From the NCBI GenBank assembly GCA_964552395.1, contig CAZKGM010000028.1, positions 1-40,551 on the forward strand: DNA of 40,551 bases, in the 5' to 3' direction. The stretch is from JAJDNH01 sp964552395. Lineage in GTDB: Bacteria > Acidobacteriota > Thermoanaerobaculia > Thermoanaerobaculales > Sulfomarinibacteraceae. The translations under genes and the position numbers were made by a program. The notes under the pieces were generated by a model. That model made no database searches and was not told where the DNA came from. It was given only the letters and a program-made list of their open reading frames with translations. The stretch's first letter is position 1; every line of letters starts with the position of its first letter. Shown here one piece after another: positions 17,061 through 25,012 of this stretch.

Positions 17061-17444
17061 GTGTCAACCATTTTCGAACGTATCGTCGGCGGTGAAATCC
17101 CCTGCCACAAGGTGTGGGAGGACGGCGGGCACCTGGCGTTCCTCGACGTCAACCCGCGGGTTGAAGGCCACACCCTGGTCATCCCCAAGCGCGCGTGGTC
17201 GGAGATTTACGCTATGGACGAGGAGCCCTACCTTGAGCTGTGGCAGGCGGCACGGACAGTGGCTCGCCTGTTGAAAGAACGCAGCGCATGCCGCCGTGTG
17301 GTCACCGTGATCGTAGGCTACGAGGTCGAGCATGTTCACATCCACCTTCTACCCACCAACCGGCTCGCCGACTTTCCGTTCCCACCCATCGATCGGGAGG
17401 CTCAGGCGAGGCTCGCCGAGACGGCGCGCCGTCTGGCGGGCTGA
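17061..17444 (+). CDS. HIT family nucleotide hydrolase
   Basis: 127-aa histidine-triad protein. It opens with TIFERIVGGEIPCHKV, and the triad is HVHIHLLP (H91, H93, H95), as in Hint-type nucleoside phosphoramidases or hydrolases acting on AMP conjugates. The segment before the triad is slightly unusual (VIVGYEVEHVH in place of the common GxxAGQxVxHxH). The GTG start at 17061 is preceded by GGAGGTG. The MscS gene follows after 18 bp, so the two may be co-transcribed. Confidence 0.9.
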   Translation: MSTIFERIVGGEIPCHKVWEDGGHLAFLDVNPRVEGHTLVIPKRAWSEIYAMDEEPYLELWQAARTVARLLKERSACRRVVTVIVGYEVEHVHIHLLPTNRLADFPFPPIDREAQARLAETARRLAG

Positions 17445-17462
17445 CCTCTTGGAGGGGGCTGC

Positions 17463-19193
17463 ATGAAAACCGCTCGTCTGTTCTGGATCCTGGGGATGAC
17501 GTGGCTGGCCTTGACCGGCCCCGTCTTGGCTCAGGCGGCAACGCCGGCGGCAACGCAGGCGCCAGCGGCAAGGCTGGATCCGGTCAACCTGGGCCTGGGG
17601 CCGATGCCCGAAGACGTCCACCGGTCAACCCCGCGCAAGACCGTGATCGGTTTTCTCACTGCCTGCCGTGAGGGCCGCTTCGCCACGGCGGCCCACTACC
17701 TCGATCTGGAGGCCTACCCAGCGAGCGTTCAGCGTGTCAAGGGCGCTCGGCTGGCCCGTCGCTTCAAGATCGTGCTCGACCGCACGTTCTGGGTCAATCC
17801 AGAGGCGATCCCGGACGAGCCCGAGCCGGCGCCCCAGAAGGGCCTCGGCCCCGATGTCGAGCGTCTGACGACACTCGACCTCAAGGGCTCGAAAGTGGAC
17901 ATCCTGCTCCAGCACCGGCACCTCGCGGACCGGGGTGACATCTGGGTCTTCCACCGGGCCACCGTGGCGGCGATCGACCCGCTGTACCAGCAGGACGGGT
18001 TCGGCTGGCTCGGCGACCACCTGCCGGCGTTCTTTTTCACCATTGAGGTCGGCGAGGTCCAACTCTGGCAGTGGCTCGGCCTGGTGCTGCTGCTGTCGGT
18101 TGGCCTGCTGTTGTCGAGGGTGGTGACCCCGAGGCTCATGCGTGGGTTCCGCAGTCTTGCCAACCGCACGGCCGTGGGGTGGGACGATGCCTTTGTCGAT
18201 GCGCTTGACGGACCGGCACGCCTGGGCATTCTGGCCGCCTTCCTGTTCTTCGTGGTGCCCTGGCTCGGGCTCTCCGAGCCGGCGACGAGAACCGTCGGTG
18301 TGGTCTGGAAGCTGGTGGCCGTGATCTTCCTCGGCTGGCTGCTGAGCCGCTGGGTTGAGATTGCGGCGGGCGTCCTGAGGCTGGCTGCGGTGGCCAAGGA
18401 CAACGACACGGCGAGCAACTTCATCCCCATCTTTGCGCGCATCATGAAGGTCGGCGTGTGGGCCCTTGCGATCGTGGTCGGGCTCGACTCGGTCGGGCTG
18501 CGCGTGATGGGCCTGGTGGCCGGACTCGGCATCGGCGGCGTGGTGGTGGCCTTCGCGGCCCAGAAGACGGTCGAGAACCTGTTCGGCTCGCTGGCAATTG
18601 CTGCCGACCGGCCGTTCCGGATCGGCGACTTCGTCAAGATCGGCGACATCCTGGGCACCGTCGAGGAGGTCGGGCTGCGATCGACACGAGTACGCACCCT
18701 CGATCGTACGGTGGTGACGATCCCCAACGGGCCCCTGATTTCGGAGCGCGTCGAGAACTATGGGTTGCGCGACCGGTTCCTCTACCGCCCCACCATCGGT
18801 CTTCTCTATGACTCGACGAAGGAGCAGTTGGAGTTCGTCATCGACGAGATCAAGAAGCTGCTCGTTGGGCACCCGAAGGTGTGGCAGGAGGTTGTGCGTG
18901 TGCGCCTCGTGGAGTTCGGCGCGTACTCGATCAATATCGGGATCTTCGCCTGGTTGTTGGCAGCAGACTACGCCGAGTCGACTGCGCTGGCCGAGGAGCT
19001 GAACTTCAAGATCTTCGACATCGTGGCCGCCTCCGGAAGCGGGTTCGCGTTCCCGTCCCAGACGCTCTACCTTGGTCGAGACGGCGGGATTGATAGCAAA
19101 CGTGCCGAGAGTGTCGGCAGCGAGGTTTCGCGGCGACGTGCCAGCGGGGAGCTGTGGATTCCCGAGCCGCCCGCGGCGCAGGGGGACTCGTGA
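17463..19193 (+). CDS. MscS-family mechanosensitive channel with N-terminal exported domain
   Basis: 576 aa. A signal peptide (residues 1-26) is followed by about 160 residues of soluble, probably periplasmic domain. Several membrane helices follow between about 195 and 370, including the pore-lining glycine/alanine-rich helix (GLVAGLGIGGVVVAFAAQKT). The MscS beta domain comes next (FRIGDFVKIGDILGTVEEVGLRSTRVRT, PNGPLISERVENY). The channel releases solutes on hypo-osmotic shock; members with extra domains often have additional roles. GGAGGGGG precedes the ATG. Confidence 0.92.
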   Translation: MKTARLFWILGMTWLALTGPVLAQAATPAATQAPAARLDPVNLGLGPMPEDVHRSTPRKTVIGFLTACREGRFATAAHYLDLEAYPASVQRVKGARLARRFKIVLDRTFWVNPEAIPDEPEPAPQKGLGPDVERLTTLDLKGSKVDILLQHRHLADRGDIWVFHRATVAAIDPLYQQDGFGWLGDHLPAFFFTIEVGEVQLWQWLGLVLLLSVGLLLSRVVTPRLMRGFRSLANRTAVGWDDAFVDALDGPARLGILAAFLFFVVPWLGLSEPATRTVGVVWKLVAVIFLGWLLSRWVEIAAGVLRLAAVAKDNDTASNFIPIFARIMKVGVWALAIVVGLDSVGLRVMGLVAGLGIGGVVVAFAAQKTVENLFGSLAIAADRPFRIGDFVKIGDILGTVEEVGLRSTRVRTLDRTVVTIPNGPLISERVENYGLRDRFLYRPTIGLLYDSTKEQLEFVIDEIKKLLVGHPKVWQEVVRVRLVEFGAYSINIGIFAWLLAADYAESTALAEELNFKIFDIVAASGSGFAFPSQTLYLGRDGGIDSKRAESVGSEVSRRRASGELWIPEPPAAQGDS

Positions 19194-19259
19194 GTCACAG
19201 AGTGGCCCTTTGAGGGGTTGACCATCAACTCGCCTGAGGACAGAATGAGGTCCCTTTGG

Positions 19260-19345
19260 GCCGGAGTGGCGGAACGGTAGACGCAGCGGACTCAAAATCC
19301 GCCGGTCGCAAGGCCGTGAGGGTTCGAATCCCTCCTCCGGCACCA
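19260..19345 (+). tRNA. tRNA-Leu (CAA)
   Basis: Acceptor stem GCCGGAG (19260-19266) pairs with CTCCGGC (19335-19341), followed by discriminator A and an encoded CCA (19343-19345). The anticodon stem GCGGA/TCCGC closes the loop CTCAAAA with anticodon CAA at 19293-19295, reading UUG. A long variable arm and a normal TTCGAAT T-loop make it a class II leucine tRNA. Confidence 0.95.
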
Positions 19346-19351
19346 TTTGAG

Positions 19352-19507
19352 CCCGGATCATCCGCCCGCGATCTACTGCGACCGGCGATACGCCAGCCAT
19401 CGCCGTGCTCTTCGCGCCTCGCTGTCCTCAACATACAGGGAGTATGCCTGCGGCGGCTCGACGCTCAGATCCCAGCCCTGACAGGCGTTTCGCCGTTCTC
19501 GCTACGA
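19352..19507 (+). repeat. Dispersed 156-bp repeat, copy B
   Basis: Ungapped match (about 87%) to 315-470 on the opposite strand. Here it starts 6 bp after tRNA-Leu. The outer edges look like short inverted termini: AGCCCGG at 19350-19356 and CCGGGCT at 19523-19529. The repeat ends in the module GCGTTTCGCC...CTCGCTACGA (19480-19507), which recurs twice downstream. Confidence 0.85.
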
Positions 19508-19759
19508 TCGCGCCCGGATAACCCGGGCTCGAAGGAGATGCGGTGCTCCGGCGCGACAAAACGCACGTCTGACGCGCGTCTCGCGCATTTCGCTGCGAAC
19601 GGGCTCTCCAGCCGGACCTCCTCCCAAAACAAGCGTCTCGCCGGTCTCGCTACGATCGCTCATGAAGAATCCGGGCTAAGGGCCTCCTGAGCGAGAAGAC
19701 ACACTGACGATGGCTCCCGGACACGCCGGGCCGAGCGTGCGAGAGAGGGTAGCCGCCGG
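19508..19759 (+). repeat. Repeat-derived spacer with two further modules
   Basis: No gene is seen here. Diverged copies of the terminal module occur at 19571-19598 (ending CGCTGCGA) and 19628-19655 (ending CGCTACGA). A further CCGGGCT end is at 19671-19677. The segment after the first of these (GAACGGGCTCTCC...CCGGACCTCC) resembles the sequence flanking copy A at 286-314. A short GC hairpin (CCCGG/CCGGG, 19716-19730) may terminate the minus-strand gene that ends at 19760. Confidence 0.6.
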
Positions 19760-21154
19760 CTACTTCCGCTCGGGTCGAGTTGTCTTGGCGCCGCGGTGCA
19801 CAGGTTCAGGCGCCGACAGGAACTCGCCGTCCACATACACGATGTCATCCGCGGCTGGGTCCGTGGCGGTTCCCTCGACGGTGGCGGACCAGTCCCGGGC
19901 GGCCGCGCCGTCCCTCCCCTGGCTGATGAGGCGGTAGTGCTTCCCGTCAGACCAGTACATCAGTGGGTGCTTCCAGGCATCCTCGGTCGGCAAAGACTTG
20001 ATGTACGCGGGAACCAGAGCGCTGCTGAGAGCGCTGACCTCAACCATGCTGTCGGAGGGAGGGGGCAGCCGTTCGTGGTCGATCCGGTACATCTCGATCG
20101 CCGTCCCGACCGTCCTCAAGTCGGTCATCGTACGCTTTGCTCGTCCCCTGTTGATGGCGTTGATCAGGTTGGGGATTGCGATCGCCGCTACGATCCCGGC
20201 CGTGGCGGCCCCACCGGACATCCATCGCGGCCCGAAGCTGACCTGGCGAACGCCGCTCGCCACGTCCGTCTTGGTGACGCCGAAGCCGCTTGCGGCGAGG
20301 CTCGGATCGAGCAGCAACGAGCGGGCGGGCGCCGCCTCCGGGTTGGCGGCGAGCGCGCCCTGCACCATCTGGGACGAGCGCATCATCTCCTGGAGCCTGG
20401 GGAGGTTCACGTACAGGATGCTGCGCGGGGACGGATCGAGGTGTGAGAGCACGGTCCGGAAGTCGGCTCCGGCCGTCAGCCGCTGTGCGACCGGAAGGAC
20501 CCTCGTCATCGAGCGTACCTGCTCGGAGTTGAAGCCGAAGGCCAGCACTTCCCGGTCGATCGTGTAGTACAGGTCCAGCCGAGGCTGGCGCTTTCCTTGT
20601 GCTCCCTCGGTCTCCGGGACTTTCAGGGGGTAGTGGAGCCGCACGACGCCCTCGGCGTCGCTGATCTCGAAGCCGAGGGTGCGAAACAACGCCCGCAATG
20701 CCCGCTCGACGCGAGGAGAGTCGCGGACGTCGGCCCATGCGCCGACGTTCGCCAGCACCTGGGCCGGCCCATCTTCGGCGCCGGCCATGATGAGGCCCAC
20801 CGCCGTGTCGATGGGGGGCAGGTCGACGGCGACCGCCGCCTGCGGCCCGAGGCCTGCGAGTAGGTCCTCGCGAAGCGAGACCCCGAGCTTGGAGTCGAGG
20901 TCCGCCAGCCGCTTGTCAAGCTCCTTCGTCTCCTCTTCGGGCAGGAATCTGCGCACGGTGACGAGCACGGCGTCATACTGCTCTGCGGCGTTGCCGATGT
21001 CCGCCGCCCAGGCGATCAGCGGGTCGGCGGGCAGGTGTGCCGCGATGCCCAGGCCGGGCAGCGGATCGTCAGTTGCCGCAGTTGTCGGCGGGGGCCCAAC
21101 GATGAGTGCGGCAAGCGCCAAGGTCGCGGCGAGCGACTGTCTCGGTCTGTTCAT
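19760..21154 (-). CDS. Exported protein with a pseudopilin (GspG-like) C-terminal domain
   Basis: 464 aa. A signal peptide (residues 1-27) is followed by about 280 residues of soluble domain reminiscent of DUF3352-type proteins. Then comes a hydrophobic helix (about 313-335) reading GIVAAIAIPNLINAINRGR and a typical pseudopilin continuation (RTVGTAIEMYRIDHERLPP, then DAWKHPLMYWSDGKHYRLIS, and a GRDG-like calcium-loop region). Real type II/IV pseudopilins carry this domain at the very N-terminus behind a GFTLIE cleavage site. Here it is internal, with no such site, so it cannot be processed the same way. I do not know its function. The ATG at 21154 is followed by a basic n-region. Confidence 0.75.
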   Translation of the reverse strand: MNRPRQSLAATLALAALIVGPPPTTAATDDPLPGLGIAAHLPADPLIAWAADIGNAAEQYDAVLVTVRRFLPEEETKELDKRLADLDSKLGVSLREDLLAGLGPQAAVAVDLPPIDTAVGLIMAGAEDGPAQVLANVGAWADVRDSPRVERALRALFRTLGFEISDAEGVVRLHYPLKVPETEGAQGKRQPRLDLYYTIDREVLAFGFNSEQVRSMTRVLPVAQRLTAGADFRTVLSHLDPSPRSILYVNLPRLQEMMRSSQMVQGALAANPEAAPARSLLLDPSLAASGFGVTKTDVASGVRQVSFGPRWMSGGAATAGIVAAIAIPNLINAINRGRAKRTMTDLRTVGTAIEMYRIDHERLPPPSDSMVEVSALSSALVPAYIKSLPTEDAWKHPLMYWSDGKHYRLISQGRDGAAARDWSATVEGTATDPAADDIVYVDGEFLSAPEPVHRGAKTTRPERK

Positions 21155-21188
21155 GTTGTTCTCCTTGGCTCGATTGTACCGTTAGCTG

Positions 21189-21220
21189 TGACGGAGTGAC
21201 GGAGTGACGGAGTGACGGAG
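21189..21220. repeat. TGACGGAG octamer, four tandem units
   Basis: Four perfect head-to-tail copies of TGACGGAG in the 152-bp divergent region between the pseudopilin-domain gene and the ABC exporter. The same octamer is present twice at 9756-9771. Confidence 0.9.
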
Positions 21221-21306
21221 TTCCTGGCCGCCGGGGTTCCAGAGGAGCGTCAGGGAAGCCGACGCGGCGGGTCGACGTTCTCTGGTTCGGTGATAGGGTT
21301 CACGGG

Positions 21307-23103
21307 ATGAGGACGATGATCTTCGACGGCGCTGGAAGGGTGCGCTCTGCCCCCATCGTCCGCCTCCTGCGGCGCTACGCCTGGCCGTACCGGTGGAGCT
21401 ACCTCGCCGGCGCGGGGTTCCTGTGGGTCACCAACTACCTGGCAGTCTCGATCCCGGGCCAGATCGGGCACGCGATCGACGCCCTGCGCGCCTCGGCGTC
21501 GCTCGGCCGTAACGTGGCCGCGATCGCCCTCATGGGCCTTGCCATCATCTTCGTGCGCTCGCTGTCGCGCATCCTGATCTTCAACCCCGGCCGCTACCTC
21601 GAGTACCAGCTTCGGCAGGACCTCTTTGCCCACCTGCTGCGGCTGCCGTCGGCGTTTTACGCGGGCCACCGGACGGGCGACATCATCAGCCGTGCCGCCA
21701 ACGACATCGGCTGGGTGCGCGTGATGGTGGGCTTCGGCGGCCTTCAGGTGGTGAACGTGACCCTCGCCGTGGCCCTGACCGGTTGGAAGATGGTGGCGCT
21801 GTCGCCGCGCCTCACCGCCCTCACAATGCTGCCGATCCTGGCCGCGGTGGCAGCCGCACAGTGGTGGATCCGGCGCCTGTTCACCCTCAGCCGCGAGAAC
21901 CAGCGCCAGCTTGGCGACATCTCCGATCGCGTGCTGGGCAGTCTGCAGGGAATGGCGACGATCCAGGGCTTTTCGGCCGAACGGGCGTTCATCGAGGGTT
22001 TCCGGCGCAAGAACTTGGCCTGGCTCGGCACCGGGATGCGGATCGCCGTCCTTCGGTCGCTGGCGCTGCCGGTGCTGGTGCTGTCGGGTGGTCTGTCGCT
22101 CTACATCGTGATCGTCGCGGGCGCGCCCCTGGTCAAAAGCGGCGCGCTGACAGTCGGACAGCTTGCGGCCTTTGTTGCCCTGCTGACCGTCCTCCTGCCT
22201 CCGCTGCGCTCGATCGGCTGGTTGCTGTCGGTCCTGCAACGCGGGCGGGCGTCGCTCGAGCGGCTGCTGGAGCTGATGGACACCCCGACCGAGGAAGAGG
22301 TCTCGGGCTCGACGCGTACGGCGGCCGGCCGGGGACCTGCGATTGTTCTCGACAATGTGAGCTTCTCGTTCCCCGGGGCGGACGGCCGGCCCGCGCTGGA
22401 GCAGGTGTCGGCCTCAATCTCGGCGGGCTCGGTGGTGGGAGTGTTCGGCAGGACGGGCAGCGGCAAGAGCACCTTGCTGCGCCTGCTGGCGCGCCTGGAG
22501 GAGCCGCCGCCGAACGCGATCCGGGTCGACGGTGCCGACCTCGCCGACCTCGACATCGCCTCCTGGCGCGAGCGGGTCGTGGCCGTAGTGCAGCGGCCAT
22601 TCCTGTTCTCCGAGACGATCGCCTTCAACGTCGCCCTGGACGAGCATCCCGATCAGGAGCGGCTCCACCGTGCGGTGCGAGACGCCGCCCTGGAGCACGA
22701 TCTCGAGGCCCTCCCGGACGGCCTCGAGACGGTGGTCGGCGAGCGCGGGATCATGCTATCGGGCGGGCAACGCCAGCGCGTGGCCCTGGCCCGGGGGCTC
22801 TACCGCGGTGGCGACCTCCTGCTGCTCGATGACGTATTGTCCGCGGTCGATCATGAAACCGAGGTAAGACTGGTGGACACGCTCGGCTCGTTGGCACGCT
22901 CCGAGCGCCGGCCGACGGTGGTCATCGTGTCCAACCGCCTGTCGGTTCTCCAGCACACCGACACCGTGCTTGTCTTCCAACGGGGCCGTCTGGTGGACTC
23001 CGGTCGCCATGCCGGGCTCGTGCAGCGCAGAGGCCCCTACCGGGACGCGTGGCTGGCTCAGCGCAGCATGCCGAGCGAGGTCACCTCGGAGGCCGCATCG
23101 TGA
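21307..23103 (+). CDS. Heterodimeric ABC exporter, subunit 1 (degenerate catalytic residues)
   Basis: 598-aa half-transporter: about six membrane helices in residues 25-310, then an ATPase domain. Walker A is GRTGSGKST (about 381-389) and the signature LSGGQ is canonical (about 484). Walker B ends in LLLDD, with Asp in place of the catalytic Glu, and the switch histidine is Asn (VSNRLS, about 543). This is the pattern of the degenerate-site subunit of heterodimeric exporters (TM287/288, MdlAB, BmrCD type). An alternative ATG at 21316 has AGGA upstream and may be the true start. The substrate (lipid, drug or peptide) cannot be inferred. Subunit 2 overlaps its stop. Confidence 0.9.
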   Translation: MRTMIFDGAGRVRSAPIVRLLRRYAWPYRWSYLAGAGFLWVTNYLAVSIPGQIGHAIDALRASASLGRNVAAIALMGLAIIFVRSLSRILIFNPGRYLEYQLRQDLFAHLLRLPSAFYAGHRTGDIISRAANDIGWVRVMVGFGGLQVVNVTLAVALTGWKMVALSPRLTALTMLPILAAVAAAQWWIRRLFTLSRENQRQLGDISDRVLGSLQGMATIQGFSAERAFIEGFRRKNLAWLGTGMRIAVLRSLALPVLVLSGGLSLYIVIVAGAPLVKSGALTVGQLAAFVALLTVLLPPLRSIGWLLSVLQRGRASLERLLELMDTPTEEEVSGSTRTAAGRGPAIVLDNVSFSFPGADGRPALEQVSASISAGSVVGVFGRTGSGKSTLLRLLARLEEPPPNAIRVDGADLADLDIASWRERVVAVVQRPFLFSETIAFNVALDEHPDQERLHRAVRDAALEHDLEALPDGLETVVGERGIMLSGGQRQRVALARGLYRGGDLLLLDDVLSAVDHETEVRLVDTLGSLARSERRPTVVIVSNRLSVLQHTDTVLVFQRGRLVDSGRHAGLVQRRGPYRDAWLAQRSMPSEVTSEAAS

Positions 23104-24845
23104 ACGAGGTTCGCCTGCTGCGGCGCCTGTGGCCCTTCGCGCGCAAGGACGCGTGGACGTTCGTCGTGACCCTGGTCCTGACGCCGGCCGCCGCAGCCCT
23201 CAGCTTGGTGCAGCCGTACCTGATCAAAAAGGCGATAGACGAGCACATCGTGACCGGCGCGCTGGCCGGCCTCGGCCGGATCGCGGGGCTCTACCTGGCG
23301 GCCCTGGCTGGCGCCTACGTGCTTGAGGCCGCCTACAGCCTGTGCCTGGCTTGGGGCGGGCAGCGCAGCGTGTTGCGCCTGCGCGAGGGCCTTTACCGGC
23401 ACCTCCTGCGCCTGCCCCAGGCGACGCTCGACCGGGTGCCGGCAGGGCGCCTGCTGACCCGGGTGACGTCCGACGTGGATGCGGTTGGCGAGGCCTTCAG
23501 CTCGGGCGTAATCACCATTGTGCTCGACCTGCTGATGATCGTCGGTACGCTGGCCGCCATGCTGTGGCTTGACCTGCGGCTGACGCTGCTGCTGCTGGTG
23601 ATGGCGCCGCCGTTGCTGCTGATCCTCGAGGTCGTTCGCAGGCGCCTCAAGGTCCTGTTCATGGCGATCCGCAACGCGCTGGCAGCCATCAACGCATTCC
23701 TCGCGGAGCGGGTCGACGGCGTCGAGCTGGTACAGCTGTACCGCCACGCGCCGGTCGCCGAGCGGCAGTTCGAGCAGCTGAACCGGCGCTTCCGCCGAGC
23801 CACCACGCACTCGAACGTCTACGACGCCTTCATGTTCGCGCTGGTGGACGGCGCATCGGCACTGGCGGTGGCGGCGATGCTTTGGATCGGCTCTGGAAGC
23901 GCCACCGCCTATCACATCCCGTACGCCGGTGGTCTGTCGGCAGGGCTGTTGGTGGCGTTCATCGGTTACCTGGAGCGGCTGTTCCGTCCCCTCCGCGAGC
24001 TGTCGGGAAAGATCGCCGTGCTGCAGCGTGGGGCGGCCGCACTGACCAAGATATTCGGCCTGCTCGAGCGGCCGGTGGAGGACCCGTATTCGGGAGAGAC
24101 AGTGGACGAGGCGCACGGTCACCTGGCGCTGCGAGACGTGCGCTTCGCCTACAAGGAAGGCGAGGACGTGCTGCACGGCATCGACCTCGAGGTCGGGCCC
24201 GGCGAGGTAGTGGCGGTGGTCGGGACCACCGGCTCGGGCAAGACGACCCTGACCCGCCTTCTCGACACCTCGTACGACGGCTACCGCGGGAGCATCACGT
24301 TGGACGGGCGTGAGCTCTCGGGGCTGCGGCGCGCCGACGTGCGGCGTCACGTCGCGGGCGTGCGCCAGGACATCCAGCTGTTCACCGATACCCTCCGCTT
24401 CAACGTCGACCTCGACAACCCGGCGGTCTCGTTGCGCCGGTGCGAGGAAGCCGCAGAGGCCGTGCACTCGGATCGGATCGTACGCCGCCTGGGCTGGGAG
24501 CACCTGCTGCGAGAGCGCGGCGCCGACCTGTCGGTAGGGGAGGGCCAGCTCCTCACCTTCGCCCGGGCGATGGCGTTTGCGCCCGAGGTGCTCATCCTGG
24601 ACGAGGCTACGGCGAGCGTCGACAGCGTCACCGAGCGGCTCATCCAGGATGCCTTGCAGCGGCTCTTCACGGGACGCACCGTAATAGTCGTCGCCCACCG
24701 CCTGTCGACCGTCCGCAACGCGGACCGCATCGTCGTTCTCGAGAGGGGCCGCATCGCGGAGCAGGGGACCCACGACGAGCTGATGGCGGCCGACGGCCGC
24801 TACGCTGCCCTGGTGCGCGCCGGCGAGGCATTGTTCGCCGCCTGA
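23100..24845 (+). CDS. Heterodimeric ABC exporter, subunit 2 (catalytic)
   Basis: 581-aa partner with a six-helix membrane domain and an ATPase domain. Walker A is GTTGSGKTT (about 375-383), Walker B is LILDEATASVD with the catalytic Glu, and the switch His is present (VAHRLS, about 533). The signature is non-canonical (LSVGEGQ in place of LSGGQ). This complements subunit 1, so one composite site should be fully active and the other degenerate. The GTG at 23100 overlaps the previous stop as GTGA and has GGAGG 7 nt upstream; the longer frame from 23049 is rejected. Confidence 0.92.
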   Translation: MNEVRLLRRLWPFARKDAWTFVVTLVLTPAAAALSLVQPYLIKKAIDEHIVTGALAGLGRIAGLYLAALAGAYVLEAAYSLCLAWGGQRSVLRLREGLYRHLLRLPQATLDRVPAGRLLTRVTSDVDAVGEAFSSGVITIVLDLLMIVGTLAAMLWLDLRLTLLLLVMAPPLLLILEVVRRRLKVLFMAIRNALAAINAFLAERVDGVELVQLYRHAPVAERQFEQLNRRFRRATTHSNVYDAFMFALVDGASALAVAAMLWIGSGSATAYHIPYAGGLSAGLLVAFIGYLERLFRPLRELSGKIAVLQRGAAALTKIFGLLERPVEDPYSGETVDEAHGHLALRDVRFAYKEGEDVLHGIDLEVGPGEVVAVVGTTGSGKTTLTRLLDTSYDGYRGSITLDGRELSGLRRADVRRHVAGVRQDIQLFTDTLRFNVDLDNPAVSLRRCEEAAEAVHSDRIVRRLGWEHLLRERGADLSVGEGQLLTFARAMAFAPEVLILDEATASVDSVTERLIQDALQRLFTGRTVIVVAHRLSTVRNADRIVVLERGRIAEQGTHDELMAADGRYAALVRAGEALFAA

Positions 24846-25012
24846 CGGAGCACGCCAACCTGCCCGGCCAGGAAGGTAGAAGAGAGGGGGTAGAGGATAG
24901 AAGCCCGCCCGCCCGTAGAACGCGGGTGCGGAGCGCCCCAGCTCTCCGCTCCGATCACATCCCCATCCGCATCAGTGTCACACATGAGCGGCCGTCGGAC
25001 GCGATGGCCGGC

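Noticed and set aside
17625..19400. 591-aa minus-strand open frame over the MscS gene and tRNA
   Set aside because: It runs through tRNA-Leu and is antisense to a clear MscS channel; Gln/His/Arg-rich shadow translation.
24870..24905. Purine-rich GGTAGAAGAG/GGTAGAGGATAG stretch as a regulatory element
   Set aside because: It looks like a degenerate simple repeat between genes; no pairing or promoter signal could be seen.
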